From: Roseiarcus sp049509635
GTDB taxonomy: Bacteria > Pseudomonadota > Alphaproteobacteria > Rhizobiales > Beijerinckiaceae
NCBI GenBank assembly: GCA_049509635.1
Contig: JBEKZS010000014.1
Coordinates: forward strand, 6,435-70,434
DNA: 64,000 nt
Direction of reading: 5' to 3'
Both the position numbers and the translations under genes were made by a program. This document shows positions 36,062 through 44,899 of this stretch, piece after piece. Within the stretch, counting starts at the first letter, position 1, and every line of letters begins with the position of its first letter. The notes below the pieces were generated by a model. The model was not told the DNA's origin, did not search any database, and saw only the letters and a program-made list of their open reading frames with translations.

Positions 36062-36428
36062 GACGCGTGACTTCCGTGATCTCCTGCCGATAGGCCAATG
36101 TTGCGAGCGCTGCGGCATCCAGCTTCAGAAACGACTTCGCGATCAACCGCCAAAATTTCAGTTCGTCCGATCCGATATTGGCGCGCTCGTTCTTGGCGAA
36201 GCCATGGATGAAGACCGCCCTGTCCTTCTCGCGAAAGGCCATCAACGTTCGGTAGCCGCCGCTCCGACCCTGACCTGCTCTCGCGATCCGTTGCTTGATC
36301 AGGCCGCCGCCGAGGTCGGCGTCGATCAGACCACCGCCCGCCCGTTCTGCGGCTTCGCGTAACCGTTCATCGACAATGTCCTCCTGTCGTGCGAAGCGCG
36401 TGAACTCCTCAGTTTTGAAAATCCTCAC
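36039..36428 (-). CDS. RelE/ParE-superfamily toxin (HigB-like)
   Basis: 129 residues. It begins MRIFKTEEFTRFARQEDI and has a central IKQRIARAGQGRSGGYRTLM and FIHGFAKNERANIG. This matches the RelE-fold group whose toxins cut mRNA on the ribosome and use basic residues around RSGGYR. The gene is upstream of its antitoxin and looks intact. The promoter and operator lie directly upstream (36443-36474). Activity is inference from fold and context. Confidence 0.82.
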   Translation of the reverse strand: MRIFKTEEFTRFARQEDIVDERLREAAERAGGGLIDADLGGGLIKQRIARAGQGRSGGYRTLMAFREKDRAVFIHGFAKNERANIGSDELKFWRLIAKSFLKLDAAALATLAYRQEITEVTRHDENEPS

Positions 36429-36442
36429 GGCTTCCTAGACCT

Positions 36443-36474
36443 CACTATCTATCCTCCCCAGTAGGATAGTGCAA
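36443..36474 (-). promoter_or_regulatory. Promoter with overlapping inverted repeats for the toxin-antitoxin operon
   Basis: On the minus strand TTGCAC (36474-36469), 17 bp, then TAGATA (36451-36446). Inside it are CTATCCT (36449-36455), 7 nt, AGGATAG (36463-36469), and a second pair CACTATC (36443-36449) with GATAGTG (36465-36471). These cover the spacer and both promoter elements, as expected for autorepression by the HTH antitoxin. Confidence 0.65.
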
Positions 36475-36525
36475 GACCATTTCGGCCTGGATTACGACGT
36501 TCACGGTTCATCAATCCATGAACCA

Positions 36526-38190
36526 TCACGCGCCTTGCCCGAGCCCCCCCGCGAGCGCCCGCCCGATCAGCGCCCGCGTCTCCTCGATCCCGTAGAGCGC
36601 GATGAACGAGCCGAGCCGCGGCCCGCGCTCCTCGCCGAGCAGCACCTGATAGATCATGTTGAACCAGTCGTTGGAGACCCCCGGCCGCTCCGGCGTCGCG
36701 CCCTTGGCGTTCATGTCCTGGTAGCGCGCAATCGGGCGGGCGAGGTCATAGAGGGCGTGCTGGATCGCCTCCGCGCTCGCGTCGGCGGGCAGCGCCGCCA
36801 GACTCGCCGACAGCGCTTCGAGCGCCGCGGCCTCGACCTCGTCGGCGAGCCGGTAGCGCTTCTTAGGCGCGACGAAGTCGCGGAAATAGGCCACAGCGTA
36901 GCGCACGAGACCGTCCAGCCGGGGATGGGTCGCGGGCGAGACCGACGGCGCGTAGCGGCGCAGAAAACCCCAGAGAACCCCGGGATTCTCGGTGTTGGCG
37001 ACCGCGGCCAGATTCAGCAGCATGCTGAACGAGATCGCCGTCTCCGCGTTCTGGCCGTGGACGAGCCGCTCGGGCGCCGGCGGCGCGCCGGCGTGGATGT
37101 GCCAGACCGGATTGCCGAGCCGCTCCTTCCACTCCTGGCGCGGATAGGCGTCGAGAAAGCCCAGATATTCGTCGACCGTGCGCGGGATGACGTCGAAATA
37201 GAGCCGCTTGGCGGCCATCGGCTTCTGGAACATGAACAGCGAGAGGCTCTCGGGGCTCGCGTAGGTCAGCCATTCGTCGATGGTCAGGCCGTTGCCCTTG
37301 GACTTGGAAATCTTCTGGCCCTTGTCGTCGAGGAAGAGCTCGTAGTTGAACCCCTCCGGCGGCTGGCCGCCGATCGCGCGCGCGATCTGCGAGGACAGCC
37401 TGACGGAATCGATGAGGTCCTTGCCGGCCATCTCGTAATCGACGCCGAGCGCGACCCAGCGCATCGCCCAGTCGGGCTTCCATTGCAGCTTGCAGCGCCC
37501 GCCGGTGACCGGCGTCTCGAACGCCTCGCCGGTGTCGGGATCGCGCCAGCTGATCGTGCCCGCGCCGGGGTCATGCCCGATCAGCGGAACCTGCATCACG
37601 ACGCCCGTTCCGGGATGGATCGGCAGGAACGGCGAATAGGTGCCGGCGCGCTCCTCGCGCAGCGAAGGCAGCATGATCGCCTGCACCGCCTCGAAGCGCG
37701 CGAGCATGTGCAGCAACGCCGCGTCGAAGCGGCCGGACTTGTAATATTCGGCCGAGGAGGCGAATTCGTAGTCGAAACCGAAGTCGTCGAGGAATCGCCG
37801 CAGCCGCGCGTTGTTGTGGGCGGCGAAACTCTCGTATTCCCCGAACGGGTCGGGGACCTCGCTCAGCGGCTTGCCGAGATGGGCCGCGATCATCGCGCGG
37901 TTGGGGATGTTGTCGGGCGCCTTGCGGAGCCCGTCCATGTCGTCGGAAAACGCCAGCAGCCGCGTCTTGATCGCATCGCCGGTCAGCAGCCTGAACGCCT
38001 GCCGCACCATCGTCGTGCGCGCGACCTCGCCGAACGTGCCCATGTGCGGCAGTCCGGACGGGCCGTAGCCGGTTTCGAACAGGACTTCGCGTTGGCCGGT
38101 CCGCTCGACGCGCGCGATCAGCTTGCGCGCCTCCTCGAACGGCCAGGCCCGCGAAGACTGGGCGACGTCGAGCGGAGCGTCGAAGTGCAT
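36526..38190 (-). CDS. lysK: Class I lysyl-tRNA synthetase
   Basis: 554 residues from ATG 38190 (MHFDAPLDVAQSSRAWPF). It is the archaeal-type class I enzyme used by many alphaproteobacteria in place of class II LysS. The HIGH-type motif is GYGPSGLPHMGTFGE and the KMSKS motif is KGQKISKSKGNG. The C-terminal helical part binds the anticodon. It charges tRNA-Lys in the cytoplasm. Confidence 0.96.
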   Translation of the reverse strand: MHFDAPLDVAQSSRAWPFEEARKLIARVERTGQREVLFETGYGPSGLPHMGTFGEVARTTMVRQAFRLLTGDAIKTRLLAFSDDMDGLRKAPDNIPNRAMIAAHLGKPLSEVPDPFGEYESFAAHNNARLRRFLDDFGFDYEFASSAEYYKSGRFDAALLHMLARFEAVQAIMLPSLREERAGTYSPFLPIHPGTGVVMQVPLIGHDPGAGTISWRDPDTGEAFETPVTGGRCKLQWKPDWAMRWVALGVDYEMAGKDLIDSVRLSSQIARAIGGQPPEGFNYELFLDDKGQKISKSKGNGLTIDEWLTYASPESLSLFMFQKPMAAKRLYFDVIPRTVDEYLGFLDAYPRQEWKERLGNPVWHIHAGAPPAPERLVHGQNAETAISFSMLLNLAAVANTENPGVLWGFLRRYAPSVSPATHPRLDGLVRYAVAYFRDFVAPKKRYRLADEVEAAALEALSASLAALPADASAEAIQHALYDLARPIARYQDMNAKGATPERPGVSNDWFNMIYQVLLGEERGPRLGSFIALYGIEETRALIGRALAGGLGQGA

Positions 38191-38273
38191 CTCGAGACGT
38201 TCTCTCTCTGGCAGGCTCGAACCGGGGCCGCATCGGCCCGATCGCGCGCACACTAGAAAGACCCGCCGCCATG

Positions 38274-40226
38274 TCAATCGGCGATCCCGTCGGCTCGGGC
38301 AAGCGCGCCGGCCGCCGGCCGCTCTGCGGCGGCGGGCGTCTGGCCGTGCTCGGTCTTCCACCAGTGGAACGGCCGACGCGCGAGGTCGATCAGCGCGGCC
38401 CAGGCGGCGAGCGAGACCAGGCAATAATAGAGCGGCAGCAGGGGCAGCCACAGGCAGAGCCGCAACAGGCCCCTGCCGCGCAGCGCGAGCGCGATCGGCA
38501 GGAGAATCGCCGCCGATCCCGCGAGCATGAGGGTCAGCGACAGGGCGTCGCCGACGACTGCGCCGATCGATCGCGACGTGAACAGCTGGCCTTCGAGCCA
38601 GCGCCACAGCGTGAAGCCGACCAGCGCAGGGCCGAGCAGGCCGCCGAGCACCGGGCCGAGCATCAGCGCCTGCGCCGCCAGGGCGCGCGCCCAGCCAAAC
38701 TCCCGCACGAGGCGGCGCGGACTGCGTGAGTGGACCGCGAGCGTCTGCACCCAGCCCTTGTGCCAGCGGCGGCGCTGCCCGAACCAGTTGCCGAGCCGGG
38801 ACGGCGCCTCCTCGAACGTGTCGGAATCCATCGTCGCGACGCGCAGGCCGAAGCGCGCCAGGCGCAGACCGAGATCGGCGTCCTCGGTCACGTTCCAGGC
38901 GTCCCACTGACCGACCCGGCGCAGAGTCCGCGTACGGAAATGGTTGGACGATCCGCCGAGCGCGATCGGCGCCCCGAGCGCGGCGAGTCCGGGATTGACG
39001 ACGTCGAACAGCGCCGCGTATTCGATCGCGAACAGCTTGGGGATCCAGCCGTCGTCGGCATTGTGGATCGCCAGCCGCGCCTGCAGGCATTCGATCGTCG
39101 CGTCGGTTGCGAAACGGGCGGCGGCGCGCCGCAACTGGTCGGGGGCGGGAATGTCCTCGGCGTCATAGACGACGATCAGATCGCCGCGCGCGAACGGCAG
39201 CGCGACGTTGAGCGCGCGCGGCTTGGTCGCCGGCGCGCCCGGCGGGGCGACGATGACGTCATACCAGGCGGGCAGCTGCAGCTTCGCGAGCGCGACCAGG
39301 GTATCGCGATCGTCGCGCTCGATCACGATCTTCACGTCGAGTCGCGCTTTGGGATAGTCGATCGCTTCGAGCGCGCGCACCAGTCGCGGCGCCATCCTCG
39401 CCTCGCGGTAGAGCGGCGCGATGATCGAGTAGGTCGGCAGATCCGCATCGTCGAGAGCCGCCGCCTCCGCGGCCGGCCGCCCGGCCGCCGCGGTGGCCGC
39501 GAGGCGCAGCGCCGCGGACGCGGCGAATGCGAGCCAGAGGACCACCGCGCAGGACGCGGCGAACGATTCGGAAATCAGCGCTCCGGCCCATAGCGCGCCG
39601 AGCGCCAGCAGGATCGCCCATCCGATCCGGCCGCCGGCGAACAGCGGATGCGCGGTCAGGCGCGGATCGGCCATTTCCAGCGCGCTCGCGGCCTGTTCGG
39701 CGACCTGTCGCCCCATCTGGCGGCGGACGACGCCGCCGAGCGTCTGCGGCGAGGTGATGACGAAGGATCGCGGCAGACGTCCGGCCGCGAATACGAGCAG
39801 CAACAGGGTGAGCGCCCGGCCGCGCGGCGCCAGGACGGCGCGCGCGCCGCCGGCGTTCGGCGCGAGGCGCGCGCCCCCGCGCATCGCCGCCTGTGCGGGA
39901 TCGGCGCAGCCGACGATCGCAAACTCGCCGACATAGTAGGAAAGGCCGAGATGCGCCGCGAGCAGGCGGTAGAAATCCTCTTCGCGCATGTGACCGCCGC
40001 CGAGGAACGCCTGCTCGGGAGAAACGCCGCCGCCGGCCGTCCGGGTCGCGGCGAGCAACGCCTCCCGCGGCACGCCGAACCCGGCGAGAAACGCGATCTC
40101 GGGCGCGATGACGTCGCCTGGCGGCGTACGCGCCCATCCTTCCGTCGGCGCCGCGGCCGTAACAATCGATCGGGCCGGAGTCCGGTCCGGCTCGACGAAC
40201 GGGGCTTGCGGCTCGAAGATACTCAC
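38274..40226 (-). CDS. Membrane glycosyltransferase, family 2, with N-terminal GspE/MshE-type domain
   Basis: 650 residues. Residues about 40-110 (FLAGFGVPREALLAA, HMREEDFYRLLAAHLGLSYY) resemble the N-terminal domain of type II secretion ATPases (MshEN), a fold that in other proteins can bind cyclic-di-GMP. A membrane pair lies near 200-240. The GT2 core has RDDRDT (305-309), DAED (355-358), TEDADLG (447-453) and QRRRW (484-488). Four or more membrane segments follow. The layout matches processive polysaccharide synthases such as the NfrB or cellulose-synthase-like group. The product is unknown and no polymer-export genes are adjacent. Confidence 0.85.
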   Translation of the reverse strand: MSIFEPQAPFVEPDRTPARSIVTAAAPTEGWARTPPGDVIAPEIAFLAGFGVPREALLAATRTAGGGVSPEQAFLGGGHMREEDFYRLLAAHLGLSYYVGEFAIVGCADPAQAAMRGGARLAPNAGGARAVLAPRGRALTLLLLVFAAGRLPRSFVITSPQTLGGVVRRQMGRQVAEQAASALEMADPRLTAHPLFAGGRIGWAILLALGALWAGALISESFAASCAVVLWLAFAASAALRLAATAAAGRPAAEAAALDDADLPTYSIIAPLYREARMAPRLVRALEAIDYPKARLDVKIVIERDDRDTLVALAKLQLPAWYDVIVAPPGAPATKPRALNVALPFARGDLIVVYDAEDIPAPDQLRRAAARFATDATIECLQARLAIHNADDGWIPKLFAIEYAALFDVVNPGLAALGAPIALGGSSNHFRTRTLRRVGQWDAWNVTEDADLGLRLARFGLRVATMDSDTFEEAPSRLGNWFGQRRRWHKGWVQTLAVHSRSPRRLVREFGWARALAAQALMLGPVLGGLLGPALVGFTLWRWLEGQLFTSRSIGAVVGDALSLTLMLAGSAAILLPIALALRGRGLLRLCLWLPLLPLYYCLVSLAAWAALIDLARRPFHWWKTEHGQTPAAAERPAAGALARADGIAD

Positions 40227-40430
40227 GCGGGTACGCCGACAGATTCAACGCCAACCAAGCGAGCATTGATAGTGAAGCGACGCGCCGCAGTAAAGCGCAG
40301 CGCCGCGAATATTGATCGAAGCTGCGCGGCGGAATAGGGTGGCGTCTGGAAGACCGAGCCCCGAGGCAATCCAATCGAGACCCTGCCGTCGCGTATTCTC
40401 GGAGCCGCGATTCGCGTCGCGCCGCTCCTT

Positions 40431-41228
40431 TTGGTCCTCGGTCAGGCCGCCGCGCAGGACGTTCGCGTGGCGACGCCGAGCTTCTGGGATCCGGGCCTCC
40501 AGATCGCGCGGCCCGACCTGTCGGGCATTCGCGTCATTCGCTTCCTCACCGACGACGACTATCCGCCGCTGAATTTCGCCCTGGCGGACGGCACGCTCGC
40601 AGGATTCAACGTGGCGATCGCGCGCGCTGTCTGCGAGGAACTGCAGGTGGGCTGCACGATCCAGGCGCGCCGCTGGGATACGCTGACCGATTCCCTGCTC
40701 GACGGCAAGGGCGACGCGGTCATCGCCTCGATCGCCGCGACGCCGGCGGCGCGCGCCCGGATCGATTTCACCCAGCCCTATTATCGGACCCCCGCGCGCT
40801 TCGTCGCGCGCCGGGATTCGGGCCTGCAGGACGCGAACCCCGCCACGCTCCTCGGCAAGACGGTCGGCGTCGTCGCGGGCTCGGCTCACAAGGCCTATCT
40901 CGACGCCTTCTTCCCCGGAATCGTCGTGAAGACCTTTCCCGACGCCGCGGCCTCGCGGGAGGCGCTGCGCAGCGGCGCCGTCGATGTGCTGTTCGGCGAC
41001 AGCCTGTCGCTCGCGATCTGGCTCAACGGCGCCGCCTCCGACGATTGCTGCGTCTTCAAGGGCGGTCCCTACACGGAGAGCCGGTTCTTCGGCGAGGGCG
41101 TCGGGATCGCGCTGCGCAAGGAGGACGGCGCGCTGCGGCGCGCGCTGGATTGGGCGCTGGCCCGCCTCGCCGCGCGCGGCGTCTACGCGGAACTCTATCT
41201 CGAGCACTTCCCGATCAGCTTCTATTGA
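40431..41228 (+). CDS. Family 3 (amino-acid-type) extracellular solute-binding protein, start uncertain
   Basis: TTG 40431 is the first standard start, but the open frame runs back to 40338. Upstream codons (LPSRILGAAIRVAPLLLVLG, then QAAAQ) form a convincing signal peptide, which TTG 40431 would cut in half. CTG 40383 would restore it. The mature part is a family 3 binding protein: FLTDDDYPPLNFALADGTLA, FNVAIARAVCEEL, DAVIASIAATPAAR and FTQPYYRTPARF. It would bind a small polar solute in the periplasm. No permease or ATPase gene is adjacent, so it may serve a remote transporter or act as a sensor. Confidence 0.75.
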   Translation: MVLGQAAAQDVRVATPSFWDPGLQIARPDLSGIRVIRFLTDDDYPPLNFALADGTLAGFNVAIARAVCEELQVGCTIQARRWDTLTDSLLDGKGDAVIASIAATPAARARIDFTQPYYRTPARFVARRDSGLQDANPATLLGKTVGVVAGSAHKAYLDAFFPGIVVKTFPDAAASREALRSGAVDVLFGDSLSLAIWLNGAASDDCCVFKGGPYTESRFFGEGVGIALRKEDGALRRALDWALARLAARGVYAELYLEHFPISFY

Positions 41229-41287
41229 ACGGGCGGGCGGGATCTCGGAATCACGTCGCTCGGTCATCCGAGCCGCCGAATCCGGAC

Positions 41288-41746
41288 TCAGGAAGGCATT
41301 CCATAGCCGCGCGCCATGGCCGCCGCGGCGACCGGGATCGCCAGGAACAAGGCGGCCTCCGCCCACAGCCACAGGCGAACGCTTGCGATGTCCTGCGCGT
41401 CGGGGCGGAACGCCGGGTCGCGGCGGCGCTGCCGACCCCAGCCGATGTAGCGAACGGTCGGCGGGATCGACAACAGGCCAACCAGGACGAACAGCGCCAT
41501 CTTCGTCCAGAAGACCGAATTCTCCACGTAATATTGATAGCCCTTCGCGCCCCAGATCACCCGGGCGACGCCGAAGATCACGACGACCGCCGCCGCGACG
41601 CCATAGCCGAGGTCGATCCGCGCGAGCCGCGCGAGGCCGCGCTCGTCGATGCCGACCGTCAGGATCGCGAGTTCGCCCGCCAGGATCGCCGCCAGCGCGA
41701 AGACCGCCAGATGATGCAGGCTGGCGAGCGCCCAATCGATCAGCAT
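41288..41746 (-). CDS. DUF2214-family membrane protein
   Basis: 152 residues with four predicted membrane segments (about 8-30, 46-66, 80-98 and 126-147). VIWGAKGYQYYVENSVFWTKM is the DUF2214 hallmark. Function unknown. It lies 24 bp downstream of the RND pump gene on the same strand and may be its last co-transcribed gene. Confidence 0.85.
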   Translation of the reverse strand: MLIDWALASLHHLAVFALAAILAGELAILTVGIDERGLARLARIDLGYGVAAAVVVIFGVARVIWGAKGYQYYVENSVFWTKMALFVLVGLLSIPPTVRYIGWGRQRRRDPAFRPDAQDIASVRLWLWAEAALFLAIPVAAAAMARGYGMPS

Positions 41747-41770
41747 TGCGAAACTCCACTGGAGGATGGC

Positions 41771-44700
41771 CTATTCCGCCGCCGGGACGAGCCCGGGCGC
41801 GAAGCCGCTCTCGCCCGGCGCCTTGGCCGGCGCCGCGCGGGAGCCGAGCGAATTGCGGAACCAGAGTGCGTAGATCGAAGGCAGGAACAGCAGCGTCAGG
41901 AAGGTCGCCACCGACAGTCCGCCCATGATCGTCACCGCCATCGGACCCCAGAACGCGCTCTCGGAGAGCGGGATCATCGCCAGGATCGCGGCGAGCGCGG
42001 TCAGCACCACGGGCCGCGCGCGCCGCACGGTCGCCGAGACGATCGCCTGGCCGCGGGTGAGCCCGAGTTCGCGCACGTCGCTCTCGATCTGGTCGACCAG
42101 GATCACCGTGTTGCGCATGTCCATGCCGGCGAGCGCGATGAGGCCGAGCAGCGCGACGAACCCGAACGGCTTGTGGGCGAGGTTGAGCGCGATCGAGGCG
42201 CCGACGATGCCGAGCGGGGCGGTGAAGAAGACGAGGACCAGCCGCGACAGGCTCTGCAGCTGGATCATCAGCAGGGTCAGCATGCCGAGCAGCATGATCG
42301 GGAACAGCAGGAAGATCGAGGAATTGCCCTTCTGCGATTCCTCGATCGCGCCGCCCATCTCGATGCGATAGGCCGGCGAGAGGCTGTCGCGGATCCCCTG
42401 CAGCTTCGGCCAGAGCGCGCTCGAGACGTCCGGCGGCTGCACCCCGTCGACGACGTCGGCGCGCGCGGTGATCGCCATGTCGCGGTTGCGCCGCCACATG
42501 ATCGGCTCTTCGGCGCCGTAGCGGACGCGGGCGATCTGCGAGACCGGCACCACGACGCCGTCGCGGCTCAGCACGGTGAGGCTGTCGAGCTGATCGAGCG
42601 CCGCGCGCTCGGTCGGCACGGCCCTGGCGACGACGTCGACCTTCTCCTCGCGGTCGCGGATCGTCGTCACCGTCACGCCGCCGATCAGCGTCTGCAGGGT
42701 CTGCGCGATGTCCTGCGGGGTCAGCCCGAGCGCGCGCGCGCGCGGCTGGTCGACCTCGAGCGTCAGCGAGGGCATTTTTTCGTTCCAGTCGAGATTGGCG
42801 TCGATGACGCGATCGTCGGCGCGCATGACGTCGCGGACGCGATAGGCGATCTCGCGCACCTCGGCCGGATCCGGCCCGATGACGCGAAACTGGACGGGGA
42901 AGCCGACCGGCGGTCCGAAATTGAACCGGTCGATCCGCACCCGCGCCGCGCCGAGGGCGCCCTTGGCGAGCGCCGCCTCGAGCCGCGCCTTGATTCGCTC
43001 ACGAGCCTCGACGTCCCTGGCGACGATGACGATCTGGGAGAAGGATTCGTTGGGCTGGACCGGCAGGAGGCCGAGCCAGAAGCGCGGCGAACCCTTGCCG
43101 ATGTACGTCGTGTAGGACGATGCGTCGGCATCGCCGGCGAGCAGGCCCTCGGCCTCCCGGGCGACTTTGGAGGTCGCCTCGATCGAAGAGCCCTCCGCCA
43201 TCCGCATCTCGAGGAACAGCTCCGGACGCTCGGACATCGGGAAGAACTGCTGCTGCACGCGGCTGAACCCGCTGAGGCCGAGACCGAGCAAGGTCACCGT
43301 GACGACGATGACGACCGGCGGCCGGCGGACGCAGAATTCCAGGACGCGGCGGAAGGCGCGGTAGAAGCGCCCGTCGTAGACGGCGTTCGGATCGGCGTGC
43401 TGGGTCCTGTGCGCGACGTTGGGCAGGAGCTTCACGCCGAGAAACGGCGTGAACACCACCGCGACGAACCATGAGGCGACGAGCGCGACGCCCACGACCC
43501 AGAAAATGCCGCCGGCATATTCGCCGACTGCGGAATTGGCGAGGCCGATGGGGAGAAATCCCATCGCGGTGACCAGAGTCCCGGTCAGCATGGGAAACGC
43601 CGTCGAGGTCCAGGCGAACGAGCCGGCGCGCTCGCGATCCCAGCCCTGCTCCATCTTCACGACCATCATCTCGACCGCGATGATCGCGTCGTCGACCAGC
43701 AGCCCCAGGGCGATGATGAGCGCGCCGAGGGTGACGCGCTGCAGGTCGAGGCCCATGAAGGCCATGGCGATGAACACGATCGCGAGCACCAGCGGCACGG
43801 AAGTCGCCACCACGACGCCGGTGCGCCAGCCCAGCGACAGGAAGCTGACGGCGAGCACGATTCCCAGCGCTTCGAGGAACGAGCGCGTGAATTCGTAGAC
43901 CGCGGCGTCGACGACCTTCGGCTGGTCGGCGATCCGCGCGATCTCGATCCCTTGCGGCAGGTTGGCCTCGAAATCGGCGAGCGCGACGTGGAGATTCCGG
44001 CCGAGCGCGAGAATGTTGGCGCCCTTCTGCATGACGACGCCGATCTCGAGCGCCGGTTCGCCCTGCGCGCGGATGAGGTAGGACGGCGGGTCTTCGTAGC
44101 CGTGCTCGACATGGGCGATGTCGCCGAGACGGAACGTCCCGCCATTGGCGAAGACCGGCGTCTCGCGCACCGCCGCGGCGCCTTCGAGGGCGCCGGTGAC
44201 GCGCACCGGCACGCGCTGCGCCGAGGTCTGGAATTCGCCGGCCGGATTGACCGCGTTCTGCTTGGCCAGCGAATCGAACAGCGCCTGCGTCGGCACGCCC
44301 AGCGTGGCGAGCTTGGCGTGGCTGAATTCGACGAAAATGCGCTCCGCCTGGTCGCCGTAGAGGTCGACCTTGGTCACGTCGGGCACGCGCTGGAGCCGCA
44401 GGCGGAACGCCTCCGCGACATCCTTCAGCTGCGCATAGGTGGCGCCGTCGCCGGTGATCGTGAACAGGACCGAGTCGACGTCGCCGAATTCGTCGTTGAC
44501 GTTCGGCCCGATCAGGTTCGCCGGCAGGTCGCCGCGCAGGTCGGAAAGCTTCTTGCGCAGATCGAGGAACAGCATCGGCACGGCGCGCGCGGGGGTCGAA
44601 TCCTTGAATTCGATGCCGATCGAGGTGAATCCGGGCTTGGTGTAGGTGGTCGCCTTGTCGAACCAGGCGAGCTCGCGCAGCTTCTTCTCGATCCGGTCGG

Positions 44701-44899
44701 TGACCTGGTCCTGCATCTCCTGGGTGGTCGCGCCCGGCCAGATCGCGCTGACGTTGACGTTCTTGATCGTGAACGACGGATCCTCGGCGCGTCCGAGCTG
44801 GAAATAGCTGAGCGCCCCGCCGACGGCGATCGCGAATATGAGGAAGGAAATCAGCGCGGGATGACGGATCGCCCAGGCCGAGAGATTGAACGAGCCCAT
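41771..44899 (-). CDS. RND-family multidrug efflux permease (HAE1-like)
   Basis: 1042 residues from ATG 44899; GTG 44902 is one codon upstream. Twelve membrane segments are expected, with the two large periplasmic loops after segments 1 and 7. The N-terminus MGSFNLSAWAIRHPALISF is typical. The proton-relay Asp pair is visible in GLLVDDAIIAVEMM. FPMSERPELFLEMRMAEGSS opens the second loop. It exports compounds across the envelope using proton flow. The ATG overlaps the adaptor stop, so both are made together; no outer-membrane factor gene is nearby. Confidence 0.96.
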   Translation of the reverse strand: MGSFNLSAWAIRHPALISFLIFAIAVGGALSYFQLGRAEDPSFTIKNVNVSAIWPGATTQEMQDQVTDRIEKKLRELAWFDKATTYTKPGFTSIGIEFKDSTPARAVPMLFLDLRKKLSDLRGDLPANLIGPNVNDEFGDVDSVLFTITGDGATYAQLKDVAEAFRLRLQRVPDVTKVDLYGDQAERIFVEFSHAKLATLGVPTQALFDSLAKQNAVNPAGEFQTSAQRVPVRVTGALEGAAAVRETPVFANGGTFRLGDIAHVEHGYEDPPSYLIRAQGEPALEIGVVMQKGANILALGRNLHVALADFEANLPQGIEIARIADQPKVVDAAVYEFTRSFLEALGIVLAVSFLSLGWRTGVVVATSVPLVLAIVFIAMAFMGLDLQRVTLGALIIALGLLVDDAIIAVEMMVVKMEQGWDRERAGSFAWTSTAFPMLTGTLVTAMGFLPIGLANSAVGEYAGGIFWVVGVALVASWFVAVVFTPFLGVKLLPNVAHRTQHADPNAVYDGRFYRAFRRVLEFCVRRPPVVIVVTVTLLGLGLSGFSRVQQQFFPMSERPELFLEMRMAEGSSIEATSKVAREAEGLLAGDADASSYTTYIGKGSPRFWLGLLPVQPNESFSQIVIVARDVEARERIKARLEAALAKGALGAARVRIDRFNFGPPVGFPVQFRVIGPDPAEVREIAYRVRDVMRADDRVIDANLDWNEKMPSLTLEVDQPRARALGLTPQDIAQTLQTLIGGVTVTTIRDREEKVDVVARAVPTERAALDQLDSLTVLSRDGVVVPVSQIARVRYGAEEPIMWRRNRDMAITARADVVDGVQPPDVSSALWPKLQGIRDSLSPAYRIEMGGAIEESQKGNSSIFLLFPIMLLGMLTLLMIQLQSLSRLVLVFFTAPLGIVGASIALNLAHKPFGFVALLGLIALAGMDMRNTVILVDQIESDVRELGLTRGQAIVSATVRRARPVVLTALAAILAMIPLSESAFWGPMAVTIMGGLSVATFLTLLFLPSIYALWFRNSLGSRAAPAKAPGESGFAPGLVPAAE

